DNA from: an uncultured Candidatus Saccharibacteria bacterium
GTDB taxonomy: Bacteria > Patescibacteriota > Saccharimonadia > Saccharimonadales > Saccharimonadaceae
Length of the DNA: 32,125 nt
Assembly: GCA_949063825.1 (NCBI GenBank)
Contig: CARSRA010000006.1
Span: forward strand, 1 to 32,125
Direction: 5' to 3'
Shown here: positions 1-7,508 of the stretch, piece by piece
How the letters are laid out: every line of letters begins with the position of its first letter
Position numbering within the stretch: position 1 is the stretch's first letter
The notes under the pieces: generated by a model
Databases searched by the model: none
What the model was told of the DNA's origin: nothing
The model's input: only the letters and a program-made list of their open reading frames with translations
Made by a program: the position numbers and the translations under genes

Positions 1-822
1 GTTATTACCGATGCTGGATTCGCGAGCCGATTCCTGCCGATCACTAAGACGATCCCCAAGGCGATGTTGCCGATTGGTGCGAAGCCAATTATGCAGTTAG
101 TAGTTGAGGAATGCATTGCGGCTGGGATTGAAGAAATCATTCTAGTCGCCACCAAAAAAGGAAAACCGATCTACGAAGATTATTTCCATGATCCGGCTGA
201 GAATATTCGTAAACTAATGGTTGAGCAGGGTAAGGCGGGGCGATTTGAGCCCGTAGCAGAGATTCTAAATTTTCCTAAAATTACTGTGATTGAGCAGGAC
301 CCGCAATTGCCTTATGGTAATGGTAGCCCGGTAGCTTCAGCGCGTCCCTATATTGATGATGACGAGGCATTCGTGGTACTGTTTTCGGATGACCTAGTGT
401 ATGGTAGTTCGGATGTCCGAACGATGATGGATGCTTACGAGGAGCATCCTGATGCCGAGGCGATTATTGTTGCACAGGAAATGCCACGTGAGGTATTGAA
501 TAGATATGGTATTATACGTCTGAAAGACGAGCAGTCGATGTTGCTAGGCGATATCGTCGAAAAACCCAAGATCGAAGATGCGCCATCAAATTTGACTAGT
601 TATGGACGTTATCTCTTGACGCCTAGAGTGTTTGATTATCTTGATCCTAAGAATATCGGTCTTGATGATGAGCTCTGGATCGTAGATGCGATTACAAGGA
701 TGGCGGAGGTGGGGGATGTGTACGTTGAAAAAACTAGAGGACAATGGATGACGACGGGTGATCCGCAAAATTATTACGCAGCGCTCGAGCGGATCACTAA
801 GTTAGAGCAGGAAGGGTGCTGA
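1..822 (+). CDS. galU: UTP--glucose-1-phosphate uridylyltransferase (5' end outside window)
   Basis: This enzyme makes UDP-glucose from UTP and glucose-1-phosphate in the cytoplasm, for envelope polysaccharide and glycolipid synthesis. The frame is open from base 1, and the first codons already read as the nucleotide-binding loop (AGFASRFLPITK, then KAMLPIGAKP). So the gene begins upstream of the window, and the Met at 64 is internal. Further family marks are GNGSPVASAR, FSDDLVYG, the VEKP segment and the C-terminal TTGDPQNYYAALERI. About 273 residues are visible, against roughly 290 for bacterial GalU, so only a few N-terminal residues are missing. The loop has Ser where most homologues have Thr (usually GTRF, here ASRF). 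It ends in TGA and is followed directly by a strong promoter for the next gene. The family call is secure; the exact sugar-nucleotide specificity is inferred. Confidence 0.92.
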   Translation, partial: VITDAGFASRFLPITKTIPKAMLPIGAKPIMQLVVEECIAAGIEEIILVATKKGKPIYEDYFHDPAENIRKLMVEQGKAGRFEPVAEILNFPKITVIEQDPQLPYGNGSPVASARPYIDDDEAFVVLFSDDLVYGSSDVRTMMDAYEEHPDAEAIIVAQEMPREVLNRYGIIRLKDEQSMLLGDIVEKPKIEDAPSNLTSYGRYLLTPRVFDYLDPKNIGLDDELWIVDAITRMAEVGDVYVEKTRGQWMTTGDPQNYYAALERITKLEQEGC

Positions 823-828
823 TTTGTA

Positions 829-857
829 TTGACATTGTAATAAATCTGTGATATAAT
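829..857 (+). promoter_or_regulatory. strong sigma-70 type promoter
   Basis: TTGACA (829-834), a 17-nt spacer and TATAAT (852-857), with TGTG just upstream of the -10. This matches both hexamers of the vegetative consensus and lies 28 bases before the next start codon. It belongs to the same promoter family as those at 6045, 14747 (minus) and 23205. Confidence 0.88.
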
Positions 858-885
858 AGAAGGTTAGGGGTAAAAAGGAGGAAAA

Positions 886-1305
886 ATGGAACTTGCAACT
901 TGGATTTTAGTTATTATGTTAGCGCTTACGCTGTTTATTTTCTTGATTGCGGGAATCATCTTGATCGTAAAACTAATTCAGCTTTCCGAAGAGGCTAAAA
1001 AGATTATTGCTGCTGGACAGCAGATCGCAAGTAAGACTGATGATATTGTAGATAATGTTAAGGGGATGACGTCGGTGGGTGGCATCGTGAAGACTTTTGC
1101 GAATCGTGTAGTCGAGAATCAGGAGCGACGCTATCGCGAGGAAGATGCTGCGCGCGAGGCGGCCGAAGCCGAAGCAAAAGCGAGTGCCGAACAGGCGGCT
1201 GAGGCCACTACGGCGGCAACTGGATCTAGTCGCCAAACTACAGCCAAGTCTACGGGGCGGCGCGGTCGTACGACCGGCGCTGGGCGTAGTAATAGCAAGA
1301 AATAA
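886..1305 (+). CDS. small single-pass membrane protein with charged Ala/Lys-rich tail
   Basis: No specific family recognised. Residues 4-30 form one strongly hydrophobic segment at the extreme N-terminus. An amphipathic stretch (about 33-75) follows, then an Ala/Glu-rich probable coiled coil (about 80-108) and a basic Thr/Ser/Gly/Arg tail ending in SNSKK. The layout recalls YtxG/DUF948-type small membrane proteins, but that is only a resemblance. The start is firm: AGGAGG at 876-881 lies 4 nt before ATG, and a near-consensus promoter sits just upstream. The mRNA is probably well expressed. The tail is cytoplasmic if the positive-inside rule holds, and it could bind nucleic acid or a partner through its basic end. 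The gene stands alone, with 138 bases to the next one. Confidence 0.75.
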   Translation: MELATWILVIMLALTLFIFLIAGIILIVKLIQLSEEAKKIIAAGQQIASKTDDIVDNVKGMTSVGGIVKTFANRVVENQERRYREEDAAREAAEAEAKASAEQAAEATTAATGSSRQTTAKSTGRRGRTTGAGRSNSKK

Positions 1306-1443
1306 TTGCAAAGGTGATTAGTCATAAGTCGTAGCTGCTATTGATCGGAGTCGTATTTTGTGAGATGATTAGACGCGGAGATGGTGGGGCTTGATCACTT
1401 AGCACATTAGCATATTGGAGGGGGGGGGTGATTAACGTAGGAT

Positions 1444-2184
1444 ATGTCTGATTGTCAGAAAGTGACGGAAATTGGATTAGAACTGAAGTACATAGCAGAA
1501 AGATCCAGTGTAGACAACTTGTATCGGCAGGTGTTTGGCTACTGGCCGGAAGTAGAATATACTGGAGGTAATACCGAAATAATCGAAATGATCATTGCTT
1601 GCCCTGGGCACCCTAAGCATTCTAAGTTGCTAGGGGAGTTTTTTGGGATTGGAGTAGCACGTCGAGAGACATTTTGCGGTTCAGAATATCGTGGCATTAT
1701 GATTGGCCTAGAGGCGGTGCGCAAATACCATGCCGCCGAATTGGGCGTACTTTATGAATATAGCGCAGGCCATACCGAGCAGGCTTTCATGCGACTCCTT
1801 AAAGCGCATATCGAGCTTAAACGAGCGAGGTCTAATCGAAAACAGCAGGCCAAGCAATTTAATACGCAGCTAGATATAACGGCCTCAGTAGCAAAAAAAT
1901 CTTCGCAAAGGATGGCGAGGGAAGAGAAAATTGGATCGCATTTGCAGTATCTTGGACAAATCAATTTCGATGATTCGATAGAGGTCCTAGGTTTGTCTAG
2001 CAGATCGCTAGGCTGTTTATTGCGGTATGGCATTAAAACAGTTGGGGAATTATTAGCCAAAACGTCCACCGATTTGATGTCTATTCGTTATTTTGGTTTG
2101 GTCGCGCTGGAGGAAGTTCAGTCGGTATTAAGAAGAAACGGTCTAGATTTAAGATCGCCAGGGCAGGACGTAACTAAAGAGTAA
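1444..2184 (+). CDS. unknown protein with C-terminal RNA polymerase alpha-CTD-like domain
   Basis: The first ~170 of 246 residues match nothing I recognise; they include a basic helical stretch (about 120-165). Residues about 176-236 read like the RNA polymerase alpha-subunit C-terminal domain: IEVLGLSSRSLGCLLRYGIKT, then VGELLAKTSTDLMSIRYFG and ALEEVQSVLRRNGLDL. In E. coli alpha that fold is a pair of helix-hairpin-helix-like turns contacting UP-element DNA through Arg265. The Arg of SSRS falls at that position, while the Asn268 position is Gly here. A standalone gene with this domain could be a DNA-binding regulator or an alpha-CTD mimic; this is inference. ATG 1444 is the first start after an in-frame TAG at 1438. 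Its Shine-Dalgarno is weak, with only a displaced G-rich tract (GGA then nine G) at 1417-1428. A terminator follows directly. Confidence 0.7.
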   Translation: MSDCQKVTEIGLELKYIAERSSVDNLYRQVFGYWPEVEYTGGNTEIIEMIIACPGHPKHSKLLGEFFGIGVARRETFCGSEYRGIMIGLEAVRKYHAAELGVLYEYSAGHTEQAFMRLLKAHIELKRARSNRKQQAKQFNTQLDITASVAKKSSQRMAREEKIGSHLQYLGQINFDDSIEVLGLSSRSLGCLLRYGIKTVGELLAKTSTDLMSIRYFGLVALEEVQSVLRRNGLDLRSPGQDVTKE

Positions 2185-2210
2185 GTTAAGTGCGTTGAGT
2201 CTCCCATCTC

Positions 2211-2245
2211 TGGCTGCCCCGAACTTTGGGGCAGCCATTTTCTTT
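2211..2245 (+). terminator. intrinsic terminator
   Basis: A perfect 10-bp stem (TGGCTGCCCC at 2211-2220 with GGGGCAGCCA at 2228-2237) and a 7-nt loop, followed by TTTTCTTT. It ends the transcript of the 1444 gene and lies just before the dnaE promoter. Confidence 0.88.
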
Positions 2246-2255
2246 GTGCTATAAT
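2245..2255 (+). promoter_or_regulatory. extended -10 promoter of dnaE
   Basis: TGTGC-TATAAT (TATAAT at 2250-2255), directly after the terminator. No good -35 is visible. Only 6 nt separate the -10 box from ATG 2262, so transcription should start at or next to the A of the start codon. Confidence 0.75.
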
Positions 2256-2261
2256 TATCTT

Positions 2262-5200
2262 ATGACCGAGGTAACCAAAGATCAAGAACCGCTCCTGCCG
2301 AGTGATTTTGTGCATCTGCATAACCATACGCATTATTCGCTATTGGATGGTCTTACAAAGATCCCGGATTTAGTTAACTTTGTTAAAGATCAAGGGATGG
2401 AGGCCGTTGCGGTGACGGATCACGGCACAATGTCTGGATTAGTTGAGCTTTATAAAACTTGTAACGCTGCCGGCATCAAACCGATCTTAGGTCTTGAGGC
2501 CTATGTTGCGGCTCGTAGTATGGAGGACCGCGATCCAGCCTACGATAAGCAACGTTTCCATATTACTTTGCTGGCCATGAATAATCAGGGCTTTGAAAAT
2601 CTCTGTCGCTTGATGACTGAGGCGGAAGTCCATGGAAAATATTACAAGCCCCGTATTGATCATACAGTAATGGAAAAATATAGCGAAGGCGTGATTTGTT
2701 TGTCGGGTTGTGCTGGTTCGGAGATTTCGGAAGCCATCAAGTCGGGTGACCCCAAGAGGGCTCGTGAGCTGACGAAGTGGTATCATGGAATTTACGGCGA
2801 TCGGTTTTATCTTGAGATGCAAGATCATGGTCATCCGGATTCGCCGACGCATTGGGGCATTCAAAATACGATCAATCAAGAATTAGTGGAGATTGCAAAA
2901 GAGACTGATATTCCGCTCGTAGTGACCTGTGATGCCCATTATCTCAGGCATGACGATCAGGATGCGCACGAAGTTTTGCTATGTGTAGGCACAGCAGCCA
3001 ATCTTTCAGATACTAACCGCATGACTTTGAAGGACTTCGAGCTACACGTGATCCCGCCGAGCGATATTATTCAGCGTTGGGGTGCGGATTTTCCTGAGGC
3101 GATCCGAAATACACGCCGGATTGCGGATCGCTGCGAAGTGGATTTGCAGTTAGGGCGAATTCTGATACCAAAATTTCCTGTGCCGGATGGGAGTAGTGAA
3201 AAGGATTATCTTGATCGACTCGTGTTTCAGGGACTGGTGTATCGTTATGGCGGCAAAACTCTAGAGGAGACTGAAAAACTGACTATCTCGGAGTGTCGGG
3301 AAATTCTCGAAAAAGTCGACCAGACTCCGGAGCGTGCCGAGGAGAAGTTAAAGATCTTACCACGGATTGATTATGAGTTATCGATTGTTGACAAGATGGG
3401 CTACAATGGCTACTTTTTGATCGTGCAAGATTTTATCAACTGGGGCAAGTCACAGCGAATCGTTTATGGTCCAGGGCGCGGTAGCGCGGCGGGGAGTATT
3501 TTAGCCTATGCTTTACGTATTACTGAGCTTGATCCACTGAAATACGACTTGCTTTTTGAGCGATTTTTGAATCCGGATCGTATTTCAATGCCAGATATCG
3601 ATACCGATATTCAGGATACTCGTCGTGACGAGGTGATCGAATACTGTACGCAGAAATACGGCGAGGGTCGGGTTGGGAATATTGTGACCTTCGGTAAGAT
3701 GATGGGGAAAATGGCCGTGCGCGATGTGGCGCGGGTGATGGAAGTGCCGTATGCTGAGGCTGATCATTTAGCAAAATTAGTGCCAGACCCAGAGCAGGGG
3801 CATCATGTGCCGATTGAGCGAGCGGTTAAGGAAGTGCCAGAGCTGAAAGCTGAGTATGATAATAATCCAGTTTCGCATGAAGTCCTAGGTTTTGCGGAAC
3901 GTCTAGAAGGAACGATTCGTAGTCATGGAGTGCATGCGTGTGGCGTGGTGATTGCGCCAGATGACCTTGTGAGATTTCTACCTATGGAGGTGAGCGCTAA
4001 GGGGCCACTCACAACTCAATATCCGGGGCCACAGATCGAGGAGTTAGGTCTACTTAAGATGGACTTCCTCGGACTTTCAAACCTCTCCGTGATCAACAAC
4101 GCGCTCAGGATGATTCGTAAAGTCTATCATAAGGATATCGACATGTATGCCTTACCGCTTGATGATGAGCAGACTTATCAGCTTTTCCAGCGAGCCGAAA
4201 CTACTGGTGTGTTCCAGCTTGAATCTGCCGGTATGAAACGTTATCTGCGCGACCTCAAAGCTAGCACATTCGAGGATATTATCGCGATGGTCGCCCTGTA
4301 TCGTCCGGGGCCAATGCAATTTATCGATAGCTTCATTCGGCGTAAACATGGCCAGGAGCCAATCACCTATCTCCATCCTGGGCTCGAGAATGCTCTGCAG
4401 AATACTTATGGGATTATGATCTATCAGGAGCAGTTCATGCAGATCTCAAAGGAATGGTGCGGTTTTACTGGTGGACAGGCGGACACTTTGCGTAAGGCTG
4501 TCGGTAAAAAGAAGATTGATCTCATGAATAAAGTGAAGCCAGAATTCATTGATGGGGCAATTAAAGTCGGTGGCGCTACTAAGGAAATTGCAGAAACTTT
4601 TTGGGAACAGCTGCTCGACTTCGCGAACTACTGCTTCAATAAGTCACACGCTGCGTGCTATGCCTTAATTGCGTATTGGACGGCTTACCTCAAAGCGCAC
4701 TATCCGGATGCTTTCATGGCGGCGTTGATGACCGCCGATATGCGCTGGACTGATCGTCTCGCGATCGAGATTAGCGAATGCAAACACATGGGTATCCGAG
4801 TGCTCGGTCCGGATATTAATGAGTCGTATGGTGATTTCGGTATTGTTGGTGGACAAAATACGATTCGCTTCGGACTTTCTGGTATTAAGAATATGGGCAA
4901 GAGTTTGATCGAAGAATATGTGATCCCGGAGCGAGACAAGAATGGCCCGTTCAAGAGTGTCTGTGATTTTGCTTCGCGCGTAAATGCCACAAAGTTTAAT
5001 AAAAAATCCTGGGAAACTGCAATTAAGACTGGAGTATTTGATCGATTCGGTGATCGGTCGGATCTATTATTTAATCTTGAGAACATCCAGGCCTATGGCG
5101 CAAAACGTCAAAAAGATGCTGCTAGCGGCCAGACCGATCTCTTTGGAGCGATGGGGGCGGCCGGCGAAGTACCGGAGCCGGAGATTAAACCTGCGCCTAG

Positions 5201-6041
5201 CAAAGTTCCAGAAAAAGAACAGCTGCTTTGGGAGCGTGATTTGATGGGGCTCTATATTTCATCGCACCCACTCGATAAGTATGATAGCTATTTTGAAGAA
5301 CAGACACACCCGTACGATCTAGTTAAAGCGGATAATGATGGCAAGGTCGTGACTCTGGGCGGAATCATTACAAATGTACGTACAATTATGACCAAAAAGA
5401 ATACCCGTATGGCTTTCGTGCGTATCGAGAATAAAATCGCAGAACAGGAAATCATTATTTTCCCAAATCTATATGAACAAGTAGGAGGGAAGCTTGAACA
5501 AGATAATGTAATCAAAGTAGTGGGTAGCATTAGCGCTAAGGATAAAAATGGTAATATTTCGAGCGACGTCAAAGTGATTGCGGATACAGTCGAAGAAATT
5601 GAGGATGCTGCGATGCAGGCGTACCAAAGTACTGGCCAAAGGTTGCCGGCGCCAAAGCTGAGTGCTAGACAACAGCGGGGGCGTACTCGGGCGACTGGAG
5701 TGAGCTCGGGTAATTACGCCAAGGTAGGTGGCGCCAGCGCGGGCGGCTATAATAAGAAGGCGGCTATCGACGATGAGCCGGCGCAACGCGTAATAACTCC
5801 GCCAGTAGATCATTCGCGTGAGAAGCTATATGTTTTAATCGAGGATCCTACGAATGCCGAACAGCTGAGCGAGATTCGACGGATTTGCGAGCTGAACCCC
5901 GGTGTACAGGAAGTGATTATGGTCCTAAAAGACGGCAATGAAAAGCGCCCAATGCGGATGCCGTTTCGGGTTGATACAGAGGGAGATTTGACGATCCGAC
6001 TAGCGGAATTGCTCGGCCAAGAGCGAGTACGACTGAAGTAG
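2262..6041 (+). CDS. dnaE: DNA polymerase III alpha subunit
   Basis: Replicative polymerase, 1259 residues. The N-terminal PHP domain begins at HLHNHTHYSLLDG (about 18-30), with TDHG and CDAHY farther on, so its metal-binding motifs look kept. The palm carries the PGRGSAAGS loop and PDIDTD (444-449). Asp447 and Asp449 there, with Asp601 in LLKMDFLGL, correspond to the three catalytic aspartates of E. coli DnaE. The tau-contacting middle and helix-hairpin-helix region follow, then an OB fold near 1029 (VVTLGGIITN) and a C-terminal domain after a low-complexity Gly/Ala/Arg linker. The start is set at ATG 2262. The longer reading from 2226 would begin inside the terminator loop and translate the promoter. 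Homologues also begin only a few residues before the PHP histidines. Confidence 0.96.
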   Translation: MTEVTKDQEPLLPSDFVHLHNHTHYSLLDGLTKIPDLVNFVKDQGMEAVAVTDHGTMSGLVELYKTCNAAGIKPILGLEAYVAARSMEDRDPAYDKQRFHITLLAMNNQGFENLCRLMTEAEVHGKYYKPRIDHTVMEKYSEGVICLSGCAGSEISEAIKSGDPKRARELTKWYHGIYGDRFYLEMQDHGHPDSPTHWGIQNTINQELVEIAKETDIPLVVTCDAHYLRHDDQDAHEVLLCVGTAANLSDTNRMTLKDFELHVIPPSDIIQRWGADFPEAIRNTRRIADRCEVDLQLGRILIPKFPVPDGSSEKDYLDRLVFQGLVYRYGGKTLEETEKLTISECREILEKVDQTPERAEEKLKILPRIDYELSIVDKMGYNGYFLIVQDFINWGKSQRIVYGPGRGSAAGSILAYALRITELDPLKYDLLFERFLNPDRISMPDIDTDIQDTRRDEVIEYCTQKYGEGRVGNIVTFGKMMGKMAVRDVARVMEVPYAEADHLAKLVPDPEQGHHVPIERAVKEVPELKAEYDNNPVSHEVLGFAERLEGTIRSHGVHACGVVIAPDDLVRFLPMEVSAKGPLTTQYPGPQIEELGLLKMDFLGLSNLSVINNALRMIRKVYHKDIDMYALPLDDEQTYQLFQRAETTGVFQLESAGMKRYLRDLKASTFEDIIAMVALYRPGPMQFIDSFIRRKHGQEPITYLHPGLENALQNTYGIMIYQEQFMQISKEWCGFTGGQADTLRKAVGKKKIDLMNKVKPEFIDGAIKVGGATKEIAETFWEQLLDFANYCFNKSHAACYALIAYWTAYLKAHYPDAFMAALMTADMRWTDRLAIEISECKHMGIRVLGPDINESYGDFGIVGGQNTIRFGLSGIKNMGKSLIEEYVIPERDKNGPFKSVCDFASRVNATKFNKKSWETAIKTGVFDRFGDRSDLLFNLENIQAYGAKRQKDAASGQTDLFGAMGAAGEVPEPEIKPAPSKVPEKEQLLWERDLMGLYISSHPLDKYDSYFEEQTHPYDLVKADNDGKVVTLGGIITNVRTIMTKKNTRMAFVRIENKIAEQEIIIFPNLYEQVGGKLEQDNVIKVVGSISAKDKNGNISSDVKVIADTVEEIEDAAMQAYQSTGQRLPAPKLSARQQRGRTRATGVSSGNYAKVGGASAGGYNKKAAIDDEPAQRVITPPVDHSREKLYVLIEDPTNAEQLSEIRRICELNPGVQEVIMVLKDGNEKRPMRMPFRVDTEGDLTIRLAELLGQERVRLK

Positions 6042-6044
6042 CTA

Positions 6045-6073
6045 TTGACTTTTTTGAAAATGTGTGCTACAAT
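6045..6073 (+). promoter_or_regulatory. sigma-70 type promoter between dnaE and eno
   Basis: TTGACT (6045-6050), a 17-nt spacer and TACAAT (6068-6073) with TGTG upstream of the -10. It is nearly identical, spacer included, to the promoter at 23205-23233. It fires into the gap between two convergent genes, where no ORF starts. Confidence 0.7.
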
Positions 6074-6079
6074 ATAAAG

Positions 6080-6136
6080 ATAAGGCCTAGTTGAAAGAAT
6101 CTAGGCCTGTCTTTGGAGCGCTTTTGGCGCTTTTTT
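6080..6136 (+). ncRNA. candidate small RNA, about 57 nt
   Basis: The predicted start lies about 7 nt after the TACAAT box. A perfect 8-bp hairpin comes first (AGGCCTAG 6083-6090 with CTAGGCCT 6101-6108, 10-nt loop). It is followed by a terminator hairpin (AGCGC 6117-6121 with GCGCT 6127-6131) and a T run. There is no ORF with a ribosome site. On the minus strand the first hairpin is followed by a T-rich stretch and may also end the enolase transcript. Ends are inferred, and the plainer reading is a pair of bidirectional terminators. Confidence 0.45.
6117..6136 (+). terminator. intrinsic terminator (dnaE and/or small RNA)
   Basis: A 5-bp GC-rich stem AGCGC/GCGCT with a TTTTG loop and a run of six T. 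It stops plus-strand transcription before it enters the enolase gene. Confidence 0.75.
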
Positions 6137-6147
6137 GATGTCTTTAG

Positions 6148-7440
6148 TTATTTCGCGAAGGGGTGTGCCAACTCTAATTCAGGACGCTCTTCGGCGATAC
6201 GCATTAACTCATTGTATTTGCAAATGCGCTCAGAACGACTGAGGCTACCGGTCTTGATCTGACCAGTACCGAGACCAACTGCTAGATGTGCAATGCTGGT
6301 ATCTTCGGTTTCACCAGAGCGATGCGACATCACGGTGCGATAGCCAGCGGCATGTGCCATTTTGACTGCGGCGATTGTTTCGCTGAGTGTGCCGATTTGG
6401 TTTGGCTTGATGAGAACGGCATTAGCAGTCTTCTCTTTGATCCCGCGCTCAATCAGTTCTGTGTTGGTTACAAATAGGTCGTCACCGACTAACTGTAATT
6501 TGTCGCCAAGACGTGCAGTGAGCTCTTTCCAGCCAGTCCAATCGTGTTCATCAAGACCATCCTCAATTGAAATGATTGGATAGGCGTCGATTAGTCCTTC
6601 ATACCAATCAATCATATCGCCGGAAGTCTTCCAGGATCCATCAGTCTTTAGCTCATAGTGGTCTTCATTATAAAATTCGGAAGCAGCTACATCCATAGCG
6701 AGCCCGATATCTTTCCCAGCTTCGTAACCAGCAGCGCTGATAGCTGCCAAGATGCATTCGAGTGGCTCTTCATTACCTTCATGTACAACTGGGCCGTAGC
6801 CACCCTCGTCACCAACCATTACGGCGTATCCACGTTCTTTGAGTATAGTCTTGAGCGCGTGGAAGACCTCGGCGCCCATTCGTACGGCGTCAGCGATTGA
6901 ACCCGCACCGCGAGGGATAATCATGTATTCCTGAAAATCGGTGCACCAGTCAGCGTGGGCGCCACCATTCATAATATTCATCATCGGCATTGGTAGCGAC
7001 ATAGAATCGGTTGTGCCAGCAATAGCGGCAACGTATTGGTAGAACGGCATATGCTCGGTTTTAGCAGCAGCTTTTGCGGTGGCGAGAGAAACTGCTAGCA
7101 TGGCATTGGCACCAAGCTTAGATTTGTTTTTGGTTCCGTCGAGCTCGCGCATCATTTGGTCGACCTGCTCTTGATCGGCTGGATTACCGACCAAGAGGTC
7201 TTTGATATCATGATTAACATTCCAAACTGCCTGCATGACGCTCTTGCCACCATAATAATCAGCCTTGTTATCGCGTAGCTCTAGAGCCTCTCCATCGCCA
7301 GTCGAAGCGCCGGATGGCACGATCGCTCGTGCGGCATAGCCAGAAGACAGAAAAACATCAGCTTCGACTGTTGGGTTACCGCGGCTATCCAAAACCTGTC
7401 GCGCTTTAATATCTCGAATTGTAAAATCTTTTTTATCCAT
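6148..7440 (-). CDS. eno: enolase (phosphopyruvate hydratase)
   Basis: Cytoplasmic glycolytic enzyme, 430 residues, the usual length; it converts 2-phosphoglycerate to phosphoenolpyruvate. The N-terminal SGASTGDGEALELRD loop is present, as are the magnesium-binding segments SIEDGLDEHDW and LVGDDLFVTN. So are the catalytic-lysine segment LIKPNQIGT and the C-terminal SHRSGETEDTSIAHLAVG. Near the end, GSLSRSER replaces the common GAPARSER, a small local difference. The gene converges with dnaE and diverges from the acidic membrane protein gene at 7509. Its -10 box lies 6 nt before the ATG and no Shine-Dalgarno is seen, so the message is probably leaderless. Confidence 0.96.
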   Translation of the reverse strand: MDKKDFTIRDIKARQVLDSRGNPTVEADVFLSSGYAARAIVPSGASTGDGEALELRDNKADYYGGKSVMQAVWNVNHDIKDLLVGNPADQEQVDQMMRELDGTKNKSKLGANAMLAVSLATAKAAAKTEHMPFYQYVAAIAGTTDSMSLPMPMMNIMNGGAHADWCTDFQEYMIIPRGAGSIADAVRMGAEVFHALKTILKERGYAVMVGDEGGYGPVVHEGNEEPLECILAAISAAGYEAGKDIGLAMDVAASEFYNEDHYELKTDGSWKTSGDMIDWYEGLIDAYPIISIEDGLDEHDWTGWKELTARLGDKLQLVGDDLFVTNTELIERGIKEKTANAVLIKPNQIGTLSETIAAVKMAHAAGYRTVMSHRSGETEDTSIAHLAVGLGTGQIKTGSLSRSERICKYNELMRIAEERPELELAHPFAK

Positions 7441-7446
7441 AGGTTG

Positions 7447-7456
7447 ATTATAGCAT
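7447..7456 (-). promoter_or_regulatory. extended -10 promoter of eno
   Basis: Minus strand reads ATGC-TATAAT (TATAAT box at 7447-7452), then 6 nt to the enolase ATG. No convincing -35 element is visible. It stands back to back with the plus-strand promoter at 7481-7491. Confidence 0.7.
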
Positions 7457-7480
7457 GATTCTGCTTGCCCTTAAAAAATT

Positions 7481-7491
7481 TGTGCTATAAT
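7481..7491 (+). promoter_or_regulatory. extended -10 promoter of the 7509 gene
   Basis: TGTGC-TATAAT (TATAAT at 7486-7491). Unlike the leaderless group, a short leader follows, with GGAG at 7501-7504 before ATG 7509. Confidence 0.72.
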
Positions 7492-7508
7492 CATATAAAA
7501 GGAGAATC

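Noticed and set aside
2226..2261. N-terminal extension of dnaE from ATG 2226.
   Set aside because: It would translate the terminator loop and the TATAAT box, and DnaE homologues begin shortly before the PHP histidines, matching ATG 2262.
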